Both the position numbers and the translations under genes were made by a program. From NCBI RefSeq assembly GCF_014137975.1, contig NZ_JACGWZ010000003.1, forward strand, positions 27,501 through 91,500: a stretch of 64,000 bases of DNA, in the 5' to 3' direction. This DNA is from Halosaccharopolyspora lacisalsi. Lineage in GTDB: Bacteria > Actinomycetota > Actinomycetes > Mycobacteriales > Pseudonocardiaceae. Below are positions 36,413 through 47,100 of this stretch, piece after piece; the first letter of the stretch is position 1, and each line of letters begins with the position of its first letter. Under the pieces are notes generated by a model, which saw only the letters and a program-made list of their open reading frames with translations, had not been told where the DNA came from and ran no database searches.

Positions 36413-37627
36413 GTGGCGACACCGAACGAGCTACTGGCGCAGATCGCCGACGTCGGTGTGGACGGAAAGCGAGGCGGTTACTCGCGCCACGTCTTCGACC
36501 GCGCCGAGCACGAGCTGCGGGACTGGTTCACCGAGCAGGCGCGGGCGCGGGGCATGGAGGTGAACACCGACGCCAACGCGAACCTGTGGGCGTGGTGGGG
36601 CGAACCCGGCCCGGACGCGGTGGTCACCGGTAGTCACCTCGACTCCGTACCCGGTGGTGGTGCCCTCGACGGTCCACTCGGCGTCGCGAGTTCGTTGGCG
36701 GCGCTGGACCGGCTGCGCGCCGAGGGCGTCCGACCTCGACGGCCGTTGGCGGTGACCGTCTTCGCGGAGGAGGAGGGCGGCAGGTTCGGTGTCCCGTGCC
36801 TGGGCTCGCGGCTGCTGGCCGGCACGATCGACCCGGACCGGGTGCGTGAGCTGCGTGATCCCACGGGAGTCGGCTTCGCCGAGGCGATGCGCTCGGCGGG
36901 ACTCTCCCCGGAGGGGCTCGGTCGGGACGACGAGGCGCTGAGCCGGATCGGTCGCTTCGTGGAGCTGCACGTGGAGCAGGGGCGCGGCCTGGTAGACCGG
37001 CAGCGCCCGGTCGCGGTGGCCTCGTCGATCCTGGCCCACGGCAGGTGGCGGTTCCGGTTCGAGGGACAGGGCGACCACGCGGGAACGACCCCGATGGACG
37101 ATCGCAGGGATCCGATGCTGCCCGCGTCGCACCTGGTCCTGGCCGCGCGGCAGGCCGCGGCCGGAGTCGAGGGAGCCAGGGCTACCGCGGGTCGGATGGT
37201 GCCGACACCGGGTGGCACCAACGTCGTCGCATCCACTGTGGACGTCTGGCTCGACGTGCGGTCCCCGTTCGAGGAGCGCACCCGCGAGCTGGTGCTTGCC
37301 CTGTCGGAGACCGCACGCGCCCGCGCCGCCGACGAAGGATGCCGCGTGGAGATCACCGAAGAGTCCTGGGCCGACACCGTGTCCTTCGACGCGGCCCTGC
37401 GCGACAACCTCACCGAGGTGCTCGACGGTGCTCCCGCGCTGCCCACGGGCGCCGGGCACGACGCCGGAGTCCTGGCGGCGCGGACCCCCTCGGCGATGCT
37501 GTTCGTGCGCAACCCCACCGGCATCAGCCACGCGCCGGAGGAACACGCCGAGCCCGACGACTGCGCGGAGGGTGCTGTCGCGCTCGCCCGCGTCCTCGAA
37601 CATCTGACGGAAGGTGAGCGGAGTTGA
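36413..37627 (+). CDS. M20-family amidohydrolase (allantoate amidohydrolase-like) in the hut operon
   Basis: The 404-residue metallopeptidase-fold enzyme has TGSHLDSVPGGGALDGPLGV, EEEGGRFGVPCLGSR, the HVEQGRGL motif, DHAGTTPMDDRRD and a late GAGHDAG. These fit the allantoate/N-carbamoyl amidohydrolase group. In a pathway containing HutF, a hydrolase for N-formylglutamate (HutG) is required but no classical hutG is present, so this gene is a good candidate for that step or a related one. A similarly placed gene is annotated in Streptomyces hut clusters. GTG at 36413 is chosen for the AAGGAG before it; GTG at 36407 is possible. Confidence 0.85.
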   Translation: MATPNELLAQIADVGVDGKRGGYSRHVFDRAEHELRDWFTEQARARGMEVNTDANANLWAWWGEPGPDAVVTGSHLDSVPGGGALDGPLGVASSLAALDRLRAEGVRPRRPLAVTVFAEEEGGRFGVPCLGSRLLAGTIDPDRVRELRDPTGVGFAEAMRSAGLSPEGLGRDDEALSRIGRFVELHVEQGRGLVDRQRPVAVASSILAHGRWRFRFEGQGDHAGTTPMDDRRDPMLPASHLVLAARQAAAGVEGARATAGRMVPTPGGTNVVASTVDVWLDVRSPFEERTRELVLALSETARARAADEGCRVEITEESWADTVSFDAALRDNLTEVLDGAPALPTGAGHDAGVLAARTPSAMLFVRNPTGISHAPEEHAEPDDCAEGAVALARVLEHLTEGERS

Positions 37628-38940
37628 CGAGCTACTGGTGCGAGTACGCGTGGCTGCCCGAGGGCCCCGCCCGGCGCGTTCTGATCGACGTCGACGACGG
37701 CGTCATCACCGGTGTGGCCGGTGACCAGGATCCGCCCGAACGGGCTCGCCGGTTGTACGGGCTGACGCTGCCCGGAATGGCCAACGTTCACTCGCACGCC
37801 TTTCACCGCGCGCTGCGCGGGCGCACCGGTGGTGGACGCGGCACGTTCTGGACCTGGCGCGAGCAGATGTACGACGTCGCCGCGCGCCTCGACCCGGACA
37901 GCTACTACCGCCTGGCACTCGGGACGTACGCGGAGATGGCGCTGGCGGGGATCACGTGCGTCGGCGAGTTCCACTACCTGCACCACGCTTCGGACGGGGC
38001 GCGCTACGACGAACCGAACGCCATGAGCGCGGCCCTGGTACGAGCGGCCTCGGAGGTGGGAATTCGGCTGACGTTGTTGGACGCCTGCTATCTCGACGGA
38101 GGTTTCGGAAAGCCCGTCGAAGGGGTCCAGCGGCGTTTCGCGGATGCCGACGTCGACGACTGGCTGAGTCGGGTGGACGGGTACGCAGTGGACTCGAGCA
38201 GGGTGCGGTCGGCGGCGGCCCTGCACTCGGTGCGTGCCGTTCCGGTGGAGGCCATCGGCCGGGTGGCCGATTTCGCCGGGGACAACGAGGTCCCGTTGCA
38301 CGTGCACCTGTCCGAGCAGCGTGGTGAGAACGAGGCGTGCCTGGCCGCTCACGGACGCACACCGACTCAGCTGCTGGACGAGCACGGCGCCCTCGGGGAG
38401 GGGACGACGGCGGTTCACGCCACGCATCCGGCGGCGGAGGACGTGGCGCGGCTCGGTGGCAGCCGGACCGGTGTCTGCCTGTGTCCCACGACCGAGGCGG
38501 ACCTGGCCGACGGCATCGGTCCCGCCGACGCGCTCTCCGTCGCGGGCAGCCCGTTGTCGCTGGGAAGCGACGGGCAGTCGGTGATCGACCCGTTCGCGGA
38601 GGCGCGGGCGGTGGAGTCGTCGATGCGCCTGGCCACTCAGCTCCGTGGTCACTTCTCTGGTGCGGAGCTGCTCGGCATGGCCACGAGTGCGGGACACCGG
38701 GCGTTGGGCTGGCCGGACGCGGGCGGGATCGACGTCGGAGCCCGCGGTGATCTGGTGACCCTCGACCTCACCACCCCGAGAATGGCCGGGGTTCCCGTCT
38801 CGGCCGCGGCGACCGTGGCGACCGCCTCCGACGTCCGCGAGGTGATCTGCGACGGACGGTGGATCGTCCACGAGGGCGTCCACCGGGCGGTGCCCGACAG
38901 CGCCTCGCGGCTGCGAGATGCGATCGGCGAGGTCCTCTGA
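37624..38940 (+). CDS. hutF: Formimidoylglutamate deiminase
   Basis: The 438-residue amidohydrolase-superfamily enzyme removes ammonia from N-formimino-glutamate to give N-formylglutamate. It shows the metal motif MANVHSHAFHRALRGR, EFHYLHH, the mid HVHLSEQRGENEACL, VHATHPA, CLCPTTEADLADGI and SLGSDGQSVIDPFAEAR. The TTG start overlaps the preceding stop (TTGA). This defines the five-step hut route ending in formate and glutamate. hutI follows after an 86-nt gap holding a palindromic repeat. Confidence 0.94.
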   Translation: MTSYWCEYAWLPEGPARRVLIDVDDGVITGVAGDQDPPERARRLYGLTLPGMANVHSHAFHRALRGRTGGGRGTFWTWREQMYDVAARLDPDSYYRLALGTYAEMALAGITCVGEFHYLHHASDGARYDEPNAMSAALVRAASEVGIRLTLLDACYLDGGFGKPVEGVQRRFADADVDDWLSRVDGYAVDSSRVRSAAALHSVRAVPVEAIGRVADFAGDNEVPLHVHLSEQRGENEACLAAHGRTPTQLLDEHGALGEGTTAVHATHPAAEDVARLGGSRTGVCLCPTTEADLADGIGPADALSVAGSPLSLGSDGQSVIDPFAEARAVESSMRLATQLRGHFSGAELLGMATSAGHRALGWPDAGGIDVGARGDLVTLDLTTPRMAGVPVSAAATVATASDVREVICDGRWIVHEGVHRAVPDSASRLRDAIGEVL

Positions 38941-38952
38941 GGCGACGGTTTC

Positions 38953-38972
38953 CCGGTTTCGGGCGAAACCGG
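38953..38972. repeat. Palindromic repeat, copy 4 (one central mismatch)
   Basis: CCGGTTTCGGGCGAAACCGG has the same arms as the other copies, with a changed centre. It lies between hutF and hutI, 12 nt after the hutF stop and 55 nt before hutI. Confidence 0.65.
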
Positions 38973-39026
38973 AACCCGCACATCTCGAACAGGTGAACGT
39001 TCGTGCGAGAGAAGTAAGGTCCGATC

Positions 39027-40187
39027 ATGACAAGCACTGTGATCACCGGTATCGGTGAGCTCACCACTCAGGACGAAGAACTGGGAAAACTCTCCGATGC
39101 CGCGCTTGTGCTCGACGACGACCGCGTGGCGTGGGCCGGGCCCGCCGGGCAGGCGCCGGAAGCCGACAACCGCATCGACGTCGAGGGACGTGCGGTGCTG
39201 CCCGGCTGGGTGGACAGTCACACCCACCTGCTCTTCGCCGGGGACCGTACCGCCGAATTCGCCTCGCGCATGGCGGGTGAGCCCTACGGTGCGGGCGGCA
39301 TCGCGGTCACGGTGGGGGCGACCAGGGCCGCGACCGACGAGGAGCTCGCCGCGAACCTGCGGCGTCACGTGAACGAAGCCCGCGCGCAGGGGACCACCTG
39401 CCTGGAGACCAAGACCGGGTACGGGCTCACCGTCGCCGACGAGCTGCGCGCGGCGGAGATCGCCGCCGCCGAGGTCGACGAGGTGACGTTCCTCGGAGCC
39501 CACGTGGTCCCGGGGGACACGGACGCCGGCTCCTACGTCGACCTGGTGCGCGGGCGAATGCTGGAGGAGCTGGCCCCGCACGTGAGCTGGTGCGACGTCT
39601 TCTGCGAGCAGGGTGCCTTCGACGCCGAGCAGTCCGAGCGGGTGCTGCGGACGGCGCTGCGGCACGGTCTGGGACTCCGGGTCCACGGCAACCAGCTCGC
39701 GCCCGGACCGGGAGTGCGGCTCGCCACGAAGCTCGGTGCGGCCAGCGTCGACCACTGCACCCACCTGGAGGAACCGGACGTGGCGGCGCTGGCGGAATCG
39801 GACACGGTGGCCACCCTGCTGCCCGCCTGCGACCTGTCCACCCGCCAGCCGTTGCCGGAGGCGCGTGCCCTGCTGGACGCCGGAGCGACCGTGGCACTGG
39901 CGTCGAACTGCAATCCCGGTTCGTCCTACACGTCCTCGATGGCTTTCTGCGTGACCACGGCCGTTCTCCAGATGCGCATGAGCGTCGACGAAGCGGTGCG
40001 CGCGGCGACGTGGGGTGGTGCCAGGGCACTGCGTCGCGAGCAGGGCGACGGCGCGGTCGGCGTGCTGCGCGCGGGAGCACGCGCCGACGTGCACGTTCTC
40101 GACGCACCGAGCACCACGTGGCTGGCTTACCGCCCAGGAGTTCCGCTCACGCACTCGGTGTGGAGCCGTGGCGTGCGAGTGCGGTGA
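39027..40187 (+). CDS. hutI: Imidazolonepropionase
   Basis: The 386-residue amidohydrolase opens imidazolone propionate to formimino-glutamate, the third hut step. The metal and substrate motifs are PGWVDSHTHLLFAGDR, ETKTGYGL, FLGAHVVPGD, GLRVHGNQLA, VDHCTHL and LASNCNPGSSYTSSM. The ATG is preceded by GAGAGAAGTAAGG. The gap before it contains a hairpin-forming repeat, so it may have its own promoter or reduced read-through. It ends 5 nt from the convergent lysR stop. Confidence 0.95.
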   Translation: MTSTVITGIGELTTQDEELGKLSDAALVLDDDRVAWAGPAGQAPEADNRIDVEGRAVLPGWVDSHTHLLFAGDRTAEFASRMAGEPYGAGGIAVTVGATRAATDEELAANLRRHVNEARAQGTTCLETKTGYGLTVADELRAAEIAAAEVDEVTFLGAHVVPGDTDAGSYVDLVRGRMLEELAPHVSWCDVFCEQGAFDAEQSERVLRTALRHGLGLRVHGNQLAPGPGVRLATKLGAASVDHCTHLEEPDVAALAESDTVATLLPACDLSTRQPLPEARALLDAGATVALASNCNPGSSYTSSMAFCVTTAVLQMRMSVDEAVRAATWGGARALRREQGDGAVGVLRAGARADVHVLDAPSTTWLAYRPGVPLTHSVWSRGVRVR

Positions 40188-40192
40188 CGCCC

Positions 40193-41092
40193 TTACAGGC
40201 CCTTCGCGGTGTGCAGCAGTCCATCGAGGACCACCCGCAGCAACGGGTGCTCCTCCCGGCCGCTCTGGACGGCGGCGAAGACGCGGCGCGTCGGCGGCTG
40301 TTCCGCCACGGGACGCACCAGAGCACCGTGGTCGCCTCCCACGGCCGTACGCGGCACCAGCGCGACACCGGTGCCCGCGGCCACCAGGGCCACCACGGCG
40401 TGGAAGTCGTCCGAAGTGTGGGTGATGCGCGGAGCGAACCCGGCGTTCTCGCAACAGGTCTGGGTGACCGAGCGGCAGGGGTTGTCCGGTAGCGGCACGA
40501 TCCAGTCCGACTCGCGCAGATCGTCGAGCGACACCGTCGACCGGTCGCCGAGCCGATGGCCGGGTGGCAGCACGACGTCGAAGGGTTCGACGTAGAGCGG
40601 GTAGCGGGTCAGCCTGCGGTGGTCCGGTTGCAGCGTGGAGCTGTACTCCATGGACACCGCGATGTCGATGTCGCCGGTCAGCAGCATCATCAGACTGTTG
40701 TGGGCCTCGGCGTCGCGGACCAGCACCGTCACGTCCGGCTCGGTGGCGGCCAAGCCGGCTATCGTCGGTGCCACGACCTGCGTGATGGCCGAGGCGAACG
40801 AGGCCACCTCGACCCGGCCGACGGTACCGGCCGAGCAGGCGGCCAGGCTCGCCTCGGCGCGTTCCAGTTCGGCCAGCACGGCCTTGGCGTGCTGGGCCAG
40901 CAGCTCCCCGGCGGCCGTCAGCCGCACCCGGCGGCCCCGCCGGGTCAGCAGGGACTGGCCGACCTCGCTTTCCAGCGCGGTGAGTTGCTGGGACACGGCC
41001 GAGGGAGTGAGGTACAGCGTCTCGGCCGCCGCGCGCACGGTGCCGTGGTCGGCGAGCGCGCGCAGCACCTGTAGGCGACGCGGGTCAATCAT
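40193..41092 (-). CDS. LysR-family transcriptional regulator
   Basis: The protein of about 299 residues has an N-terminal winged HTH (DPRRLQVLRALADHGTVRAA, SAVSQQLTALE) and a two-lobed LysR effector domain (PTIAGLAATEPDV to GDHGALVRPV). Its target is unknown; neighbours are the hut genes, convergent, and kbl-tdh, upstream on the same strand. No divergent partner exists, so the usual LysR logic does not point to a target. ATG at 41092 is preferred; 41101 is also in frame. Confidence 0.88.
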   Translation of the reverse strand: MIDPRRLQVLRALADHGTVRAAAETLYLTPSAVSQQLTALESEVGQSLLTRRGRRVRLTAAGELLAQHAKAVLAELERAEASLAACSAGTVGRVEVASFASAITQVVAPTIAGLAATEPDVTVLVRDAEAHNSLMMLLTGDIDIAVSMEYSSTLQPDHRRLTRYPLYVEPFDVVLPPGHRLGDRSTVSLDDLRESDWIVPLPDNPCRSVTQTCCENAGFAPRITHTSDDFHAVVALVAAGTGVALVPRTAVGGDHGALVRPVAEQPPTRRVFAAVQSGREEHPLLRVVLDGLLHTAKGL

Positions 41093-41120
41093 CCCACCCA
41101 TCCTACCTGCGCAGGAAAAA

Positions 41121-41142
41121 CGCGGTTTCGCGCGAAACCGCG
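41121..41142. repeat. Palindromic repeat, copy 5 (perfect 22-bp palindrome)
   Basis: The element has an 11-base half-site CGCGGTTTCGC repeated in reverse complement. It lies 20 nt after the kbl stop and before the lysR start, and on the minus strand could end kbl transcription. Confidence 0.75.
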
Positions 41143-41162
41143 AAAAACCCGCGCGGCGGGGC

Positions 41163-42344
41163 CTAGTGGGCCGCGAGCTTGTCGCGGGTCCTGACGAACG
41201 CCGCGACCGCGCGCTCGATGTCCTCCGACGAGTGCGCCGCCGACATCTGGGTGCGGATGCGAGCCTTGCCGTGCGGGACGACGGGATAGGAGAACCCGAT
41301 CACGTAGATGCCCTCCTCCAGCAGCAGCTCGGCCATGCGGGCGGCCTCGGCGGCGTCCCCGATCATCACCGGAATGATCGGGTGCTCGCCCGGCAGCAGG
41401 TCGAAACCCTCCTCGTGCATCCGGCGGCGGAACAGCTCGCTGTTGTCCCGCAGCCGCTGCCGCAGTTCCGGCTGCGAGGCGACCAGGTCCAGCGCGGCCA
41501 ACGAGGCCGCCACGATCGGCGGGGCCAGCGAGTTGGAGAACAGGTAGGGCCGGGAGCGCTGTCGCAGCAACTCCACGATCTCGGCCCTGGCAGCGACGTA
41601 GCCGCCGCTGGCGCCGCCCAGCGCCTTGCCCAGGGTGCCGGTGATCACGTCGACGCGGTCGGTCACTCCGAACAGCTCCGGCGTTCCGGAGCCGTTCGCG
41701 CCGGTGAACCCGGTCGCGTGCGAGTCGTCGACCATCACCATCGCCTCGTGCCGCTCGGCGAGCTCGCAGATCTCGTCCAGCGGAGCGAGGTAGCCGTCCA
41801 TCGAGAACACGCCGTCGGTGACGATCAGCCGGTGTCGTGCGTCGGCCGTCTCCTTGAGCTGCTGCTCCAGGTCCTGCATGTCGCGGTTGCGGTAGCGCGC
41901 GCGCCGAGCCTTGCACAGGCGGATGCCGTCGATGATGCTCGCGTGGTTGAGCTCGTCGGAGATCACCGCGTCACGTTCGTCGAGCAGCGTTTCGAACAGC
42001 CCGCCGTTGGCGTCGAAGCACGAGCTGTACAGGATCGTGTCGTCGGTGCCCAGAAACTCCGAGAGCCGCCGCTCAAGCTGCTTGTGGGGCGCCTGGGTGC
42101 CGCAGATGAAGCGCACCGACGCCATGCCGAGCCCCCACGTGTCCAGGGCCCCCTTGGCCGCTGACAGCAGCGCCGGGTGGTCGGCCAGCCCGAGGTAGTT
42201 GTTGGCGCAGAAGTTGATCAGAGTGGACTCGTCGACGTCCACGCGTGCGCTCTGGGGCGAGTCCAGGACCCGCTCGGGTTTGTACAGGCCCGCCGAACGG
42301 ATCTCGTCGAGTCGGGACCGTACGTCTTCAGCGGCGCTGAACAT
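41163..42344 (-). CDS. kbl: Glycine C-acetyltransferase (2-amino-3-ketobutyrate CoA ligase)
   Basis: The 393-residue PLP enzyme cleaves 2-amino-3-ketobutyrate with CoA to glycine and acetyl-CoA. Seen are [56 protein letters not shown] and the PLP-lysine block [15 protein letters not shown]. It starts at ATG 42344, sharing one base with the tdh stop, so tdh-kbl is a translationally coupled pair that turns threonine into glycine. Confidence 0.96.
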   Translation of the reverse strand: MFSAAEDVRSRLDEIRSAGLYKPERVLDSPQSARVDVDESTLINFCANNYLGLADHPALLSAAKGALDTWGLGMASVRFICGTQAPHKQLERRLSEFLGTDDTILYSSCFDANGGLFETLLDERDAVISDELNHASIIDGIRLCKARRARYRNRDMQDLEQQLKETADARHRLIVTDGVFSMDGYLAPLDEICELAERHEAMVMVDDSHATGFTGANGSGTPELFGVTDRVDVITGTLGKALGGASGGYVAARAEIVELLRQRSRPYLFSNSLAPPIVAASLAALDLVASQPELRQRLRDNSELFRRRMHEEGFDLLPGEHPIIPVMIGDAAEAARMAELLLEEGIYVIGFSYPVVPHGKARIRTQMSAAHSSEDIERAVAAFVRTRDKLAAH

Positions 42345-43375
42345 CAGTCCACCGTCCAATCCAGGATGACCTTGCCGCAGTGTCCGCCGCGTGCGGTGTC
42401 GAACGCCTCGGCGTATCGGGTGTGGGGGAAGCGGTGCGTGATCACGGGGGAGAGGTCCAGCCCGGCCTGGATCAGCACCGACATGGAGTACCAGGTCTCG
42501 AACATCTCCCGGCCGTAGATGCCCTTGATCGTGAGCATCTTGAGCACCACCGAGCTCCAGTCGACGCCGAAGTCCTCGGTGGGGAGGCCGAGCATCGCGA
42601 TCCGGCCGCCGTGAGTCATGTTCTCGACCGTCTCGCGCAGCGCGGCGGGGTTGCCGGAGAGCTCCATGGCGACGTCGAAACCCTCGTCCATGCCGAGGCG
42701 ATGCTGTGCGTCGACGATGGTGCTCTCCGCCACGTTGACGGTCGTGTCCACGCCGACGCGGCGGGCCAGCTCCAGCCGGGACTCGCTGACGTCGGTGATC
42801 GCGACGTGCCTGGCCCCGGCGTGCTTGGCCACTCCGGCGGCCATCAGTCCGATCGGACCCGCGCCTGTGATCAGGACGTCCTCGCCGAGGACCGGAAAGC
42901 TCAGCGCGGTGTGCACCGCGTTGCCGAACGGGTCGAAGATCGCGGCCACGTCCGGGTCGATCTCCTGGTGGTGCACCCAGACGTTGTGCTCCGGCAGCTT
43001 CGCGTACTCGGCGAAGGCGCCGTCGTACTGCACGCCGATCCCCTTGGTGTTCACGCACAGGTGACGCTTGCCCGCGCGGCAGTTCCGACAGTTCCCGCAG
43101 ACCAGGTGGCCCTCACCGCTGACGAAGTCACCGACGCTGACCTTGTCGACGGCGCTGCCGACCTCCACGACCTCCCCGGCGAACTCGTGGCCGACCACCA
43201 GCGGTGTGGGCACGGTCCGTGCGGCCCAGTCGTCCCAGGACGCGATGTGCAGATCGGTGCCGCAGATCCCGGTTCGCAGGACTCGGACGACGACCTCGTC
43301 GGCTCCCGGTGCCGGATCGGGCACCTCGGTGAGCTCCAGACCCGGCGCGGGCGAGGTCTTGACCAGTGCTCGCAC
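42344..43375 (-). CDS. tdh: L-threonine 3-dehydrogenase
   Basis: The 343-residue zinc alcohol-dehydrogenase-family enzyme oxidises threonine to 2-amino-3-ketobutyrate with NAD. Catalytic zinc is held by GICGTDLH and GHEFAGEV, structural zinc by [15 protein letters not shown], and the NAD fold by [14 protein letters not shown]. It is the first gene of the tdh-kbl operon. Confidence 0.96.
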   Translation of the reverse strand: MRALVKTSPAPGLELTEVPDPAPGADEVVVRVLRTGICGTDLHIASWDDWAARTVPTPLVVGHEFAGEVVEVGSAVDKVSVGDFVSGEGHLVCGNCRNCRAGKRHLCVNTKGIGVQYDGAFAEYAKLPEHNVWVHHQEIDPDVAAIFDPFGNAVHTALSFPVLGEDVLITGAGPIGLMAAGVAKHAGARHVAITDVSESRLELARRVGVDTTVNVAESTIVDAQHRLGMDEGFDVAMELSGNPAALRETVENMTHGGRIAMLGLPTEDFGVDWSSVVLKMLTIKGIYGREMFETWYSMSVLIQAGLDLSPVITHRFPHTRYAEAFDTARGGHCGKVILDWTVD

Positions 43376-43502
43376 GCTACCTCCCTTCGTGACGACCGTC
43401 CGGATCGACGGACGGCCACCGAAAGTGTGGCCCCGTGCGTCTCCGCGGGTCCATCACGAGTTTCTGCACTGGCTGGTTAGGCCGGCTACACAGCGGAGCG
43501 GA

Positions 43503-43718
43503 TCACGGTGCCTGATCGGCGCCGTCCTCGTCCCCGTCCTCGTTGTCGGCGTCGCCCTCGTCGCGGGCCAGGAAGGTCGCCAGCCGGTCGACGGCGTTCT
43601 CGAACTCGGGATTGAGGTCGACGAAGGCACGCATCCGGTCGGCGACCCAGGTCATCCGCACCTCCTCGTCCCCGCGCCGTTCCTCGAGTTCCTCCAGTCC
43701 GCGATCGGTGAAGTACAC
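43503..43718 (-). CDS. DUF6104-type small protein
   Basis: The preferred product is 71 residues, starting at a GTG with AAAGGGG before it: (M)YFTDRGLEELEERRGDEEV, then VADRMRAFVDLNPEFENAVDRLATFLA and an acidic tail. This is the short actinobacterial family DUF6104 as I know it, of unknown function. The frame stays open upstream to an ATG at 43937, which would add 73 residues; that extension looks acidic but is less family-like. With the short start, 43719-44071 holds no other gene I can support. It is often seen near kgd in actinobacteria (from memory, not checked). Confidence 0.75.
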   Translation of the reverse strand: MYFTDRGLEELEERRGDEEVRMTWVADRMRAFVDLNPEFENAVDRLATFLARDEGDADNEDGDEDGADQAP

Positions 43719-44071
43719 CTCGCCCCTTTCACGTCGATCGTCTTTCAGCGCCTCGCTGACGGCACTGCCGGTTCCTCGGACCCGTAGTTCCAGCTTGTCC
43801 AGCGTGGGAACCTCTGAGGGAGGATCCACCTCCACCAGCCGGCCGGTGCTGCGTGCACGCTCGCGAACGGCGTGGTGGAACGGCGATCGGTCGTCATTGC
43901 CGCCGGAGTCTCGATGGTCCGCTTCGAACGACGTCATCAGCTTCCCCGGGGAGTGGGACGCACGATCACCCCGGCCTGTTCCAGGAGTCCTACCAGCCGG
44001 TCCGTACCAGGGCATGCTAGCTGGTCAGCACATCGCGGGAAGACGAGGACTCCGAGGCGCACGAAACGAAA

Positions 44072-44103
44072 CGGGCCGCCGGTTCGGGTGAACCGGCGGC
44101 CCG
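44072..44103 (-). terminator. kgd terminator hairpin
   Basis: A perfect 14-bp stem (44072-44085 with 44090-44103) and a GGGT loop lie 20 nt beyond the kgd stop on the minus strand. Confidence 0.8.
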
Positions 44104-44123
44104 CGGGGTCCTGCGAGTGCGGA

Positions 44124-47100
44124 TCAGTCCTCGAAGGCGCCCTTGACGACCTGCTCCTGCTCCACGTCGTGGACGGCCTTCAGGCCGGTGGCCGGGGCGG
44201 CCATCTGACGCCGCGAGACGCGCTTGATTCCCGCCATCCGCTCCGGGAACAGCTCCGGCAGCGCCAGCCCCAGGAACGGCCACGCACCCTGGTTGGCCGG
44301 CTCCTCCTGCGCCCACCGGACGTCGGTGGCGTTGGGGTAGTGCTCCAGCAGCCTGCCCAGCTTGCGGTGCGGCAGCGGGTAGAGCTGCTCCAGGCGCACC
44401 AGAGCGGTGTCGGTCAGTCCCTGGTTGGCCCGTTCCGCGGCCAGCTCGTAGTAGAGCTTGCCGGTACACAGCACCAGCCTGCGCACCTGCGCGGGATCGG
44501 GTTCGGTCGGATCGTCGATGACCGAGGAGAACTTGCCGGTGGTGAAGTGCTCCACCGGGCTGGTGGCGTCCTTCATCCGCAGCATCTGCTTCGGCGTGAA
44601 CACGATCAGCGGCCGGTCGATCCCGTCGAGGGCGTGCCTGCGCAGCAGGTGGAAGTAGTTCGCCGGGGTGGAGGGCATGGCCACCGTCATCGAGCCCTCG
44701 GCGCACAGCTGCAACCACCGCTCGATGCGCGCCGAGGAGTGGTCCGGGCCCTGACCCTCGTGCCCGTGCGGCAGCAGCAGCACCAGGTCGGAACGCTGCC
44801 CCCACTTGGCCTCACCCGAGGAGATGAACTCGTCGATGATCGGCTGCGCACCGTTGAAGAAGTCGCCGAACTGCGCCTCCCACATCACCAGCGCATCGGG
44901 GTTGGCCACCGAGTAGCCGTACTCGAAGCCCATGGCGGCGAACTCCGACAGCGCGGAGTCGTAGGCCAGGAACTTCGACTGCTCGGGGGCCAGGTTCTGC
45001 AGCGGGGTGTACTCGGTGCCGGTCTTGCGGTCGATGAGCACCGAGTGCCGCTGGCCGAACGTGCCGCGCCGGGTGTCCTGGCCGGTGAGCCGGATCGGGT
45101 GCCCACCCGCGGCCAACGACCCCAGTGCCAGCAACTCGCCGAAGGCCCAGTCGATGTCGCCCTCCCGGGCCATCTTGGACCGCCGATCCAGCACGGGCTT
45201 GACCCGCGAGTGGGGCGTGAAGCCCTCGGGAAGCTTCGTGTGCGCGTCGCCGATCCGCTGGACCATCTCAGCGGTGACGCTGGTTTCCAGCTTGGACGGG
45301 ATCTGCTGCTCGGACTCCACCGAGGGGCTCGGCACGGCGCGGCCCTTCTCCAGCTCCCGGACCTCGTTGAACACGTGCTCGAGCTGGCTGGCGTAGTCCT
45401 TGAGAGCCTTCTCCGCCTCGTCCACGGAGATGTCACCGCGCCCGATCAGCGACTCGGTGTAGGTCTTGCGGACGCTGCGCATCTTGTCGATCGCGTCGTA
45501 CATGGTCGGCTGGGTCATCGAGGGGTCGTCACCCTCGTTGTGACCACGGCGCCGGTAGCAGACCATGTCGATGACGACGTCCTTGCCGAAGGTGTGGCGG
45601 TACTCCACCGCCAGCTTGGCCACCCACACGCAGGCCTCGGGGTCGTCACCGTTGACGTGGAACACCGGCGAACCGGTCATCTTGGCCACGTCGGTGGAGT
45701 ACTTGCTGGAACGCCCCTGCTCCGGGCCGGTGGTGTAGCCGACCTGGTTGTTGACGATCACGTGCACGGTGCCGCCGGTGCGGTAGCCGCGCAGTTGCGA
45801 GAGGTTCAGCGTCTCGGCGACCACGCCCTGACCGGCGAAAGCCGCGTCCCCGTGCAGCAGCACCGGCAGCACGGTGAAGCCCTTCTGGCCCTTGTCCAGG
45901 ATGTCCTGCTTGGCGCGGGTGATGCCCTCCAGCACCGGGTCCACGGCTTCCAGGTGCGAGGGGTTGGAGGTCAGCGAGACCTTCGTCTCGCCGTCGCCGA
46001 ACATCCGGAAGTACTTGCCCTCGGCACCCAGGTGGTACTTGACGTCCCCGGAACCGTGGGCCTGGCCCGGGTCGAGGTTGCCCTCGAACTCCTGGAAGAT
46101 CTGCGAGATCGGCTTGCCGACGATGTTGGCCAGCACGTTGAGCCGCCCGCGGTGGGGCATGCCGATGACGACCTCGTCGAGCTCGGAGGCGGCCGAGGCG
46201 TCCAGCACCGCGTCCAGCAGCGCGACCACCGTCTCGGCCCCCTCCAGCGAGAACCGCTTCTGACCGATGTACTTGGTCTGGAGGAAGGTCTCGAACGCCT
46301 CGGCGGCGTTGAGCTTGGACAGGATGTACTTCTGCTCGGAGCTCTCCGGCTTGGCGTGCTCCTGCTCGACCCGGTTCTGCAGCCACTCCCGCTCGTCGGG
46401 CTCGAGAATGTGCATGTACTCGACGCCGATCGTGCGGCAGTAGGAGTCACGCAGCACACCGAGCACGTCGCGCAGCTTCATGCGCTCCTGCCCGGCGAAC
46501 CCGCCGACCGGGAACTCGCGGTCCAGGTCCCACAGCGTGAGGCTGTGCGAGAGCACGTCGAGGTCCTCGTGACGCCGCTGCCGGTAGTTCAGCGGGTCGA
46601 TGTCGGCCATCAGGTGGCCGCGGGTGCGGTAAGCGTCGATGAGTTCGAGCACCCGCGCGGTCTTGTCCACCGCGCCCTCGGGAATGTCCTGCGTCCAGCG
46701 CACCGGCTCGTAGGGGATGCGCAGCGACGTGAAGATGTCGTCGAAGAACCCGTCGCCGCCGAGCAGCAGCTCGTGCATCCTGCGCAGGAAGTCCCCCGAC
46801 TCCGCGCCCTGGATGATCCGGTGGTCGTAGGTGGAGGTCAGCGTCACGATCTTGCTGATCCCCATCTCGGTCAGGGCCTTGTCACTGGCGCCCTGGAACT
46901 CGGCGGGGTAGTCCATCGCCCCGATACCGATGATCGCGCTCTGGCCCGCGGTCAGCCGCGGCACCGAGTGGTTCGTCCCGCTGGGGCCGGGGTTGGTCAG
47001 CGAGATCGTGGTGCCCGCGAAGTCCTCGGTCGTCAGCGCGTTGTTCCGCGCCTTGCGGATGATGTCCTCGTAGGCCTGCCAGAACTGCTGGAAGTTCATC

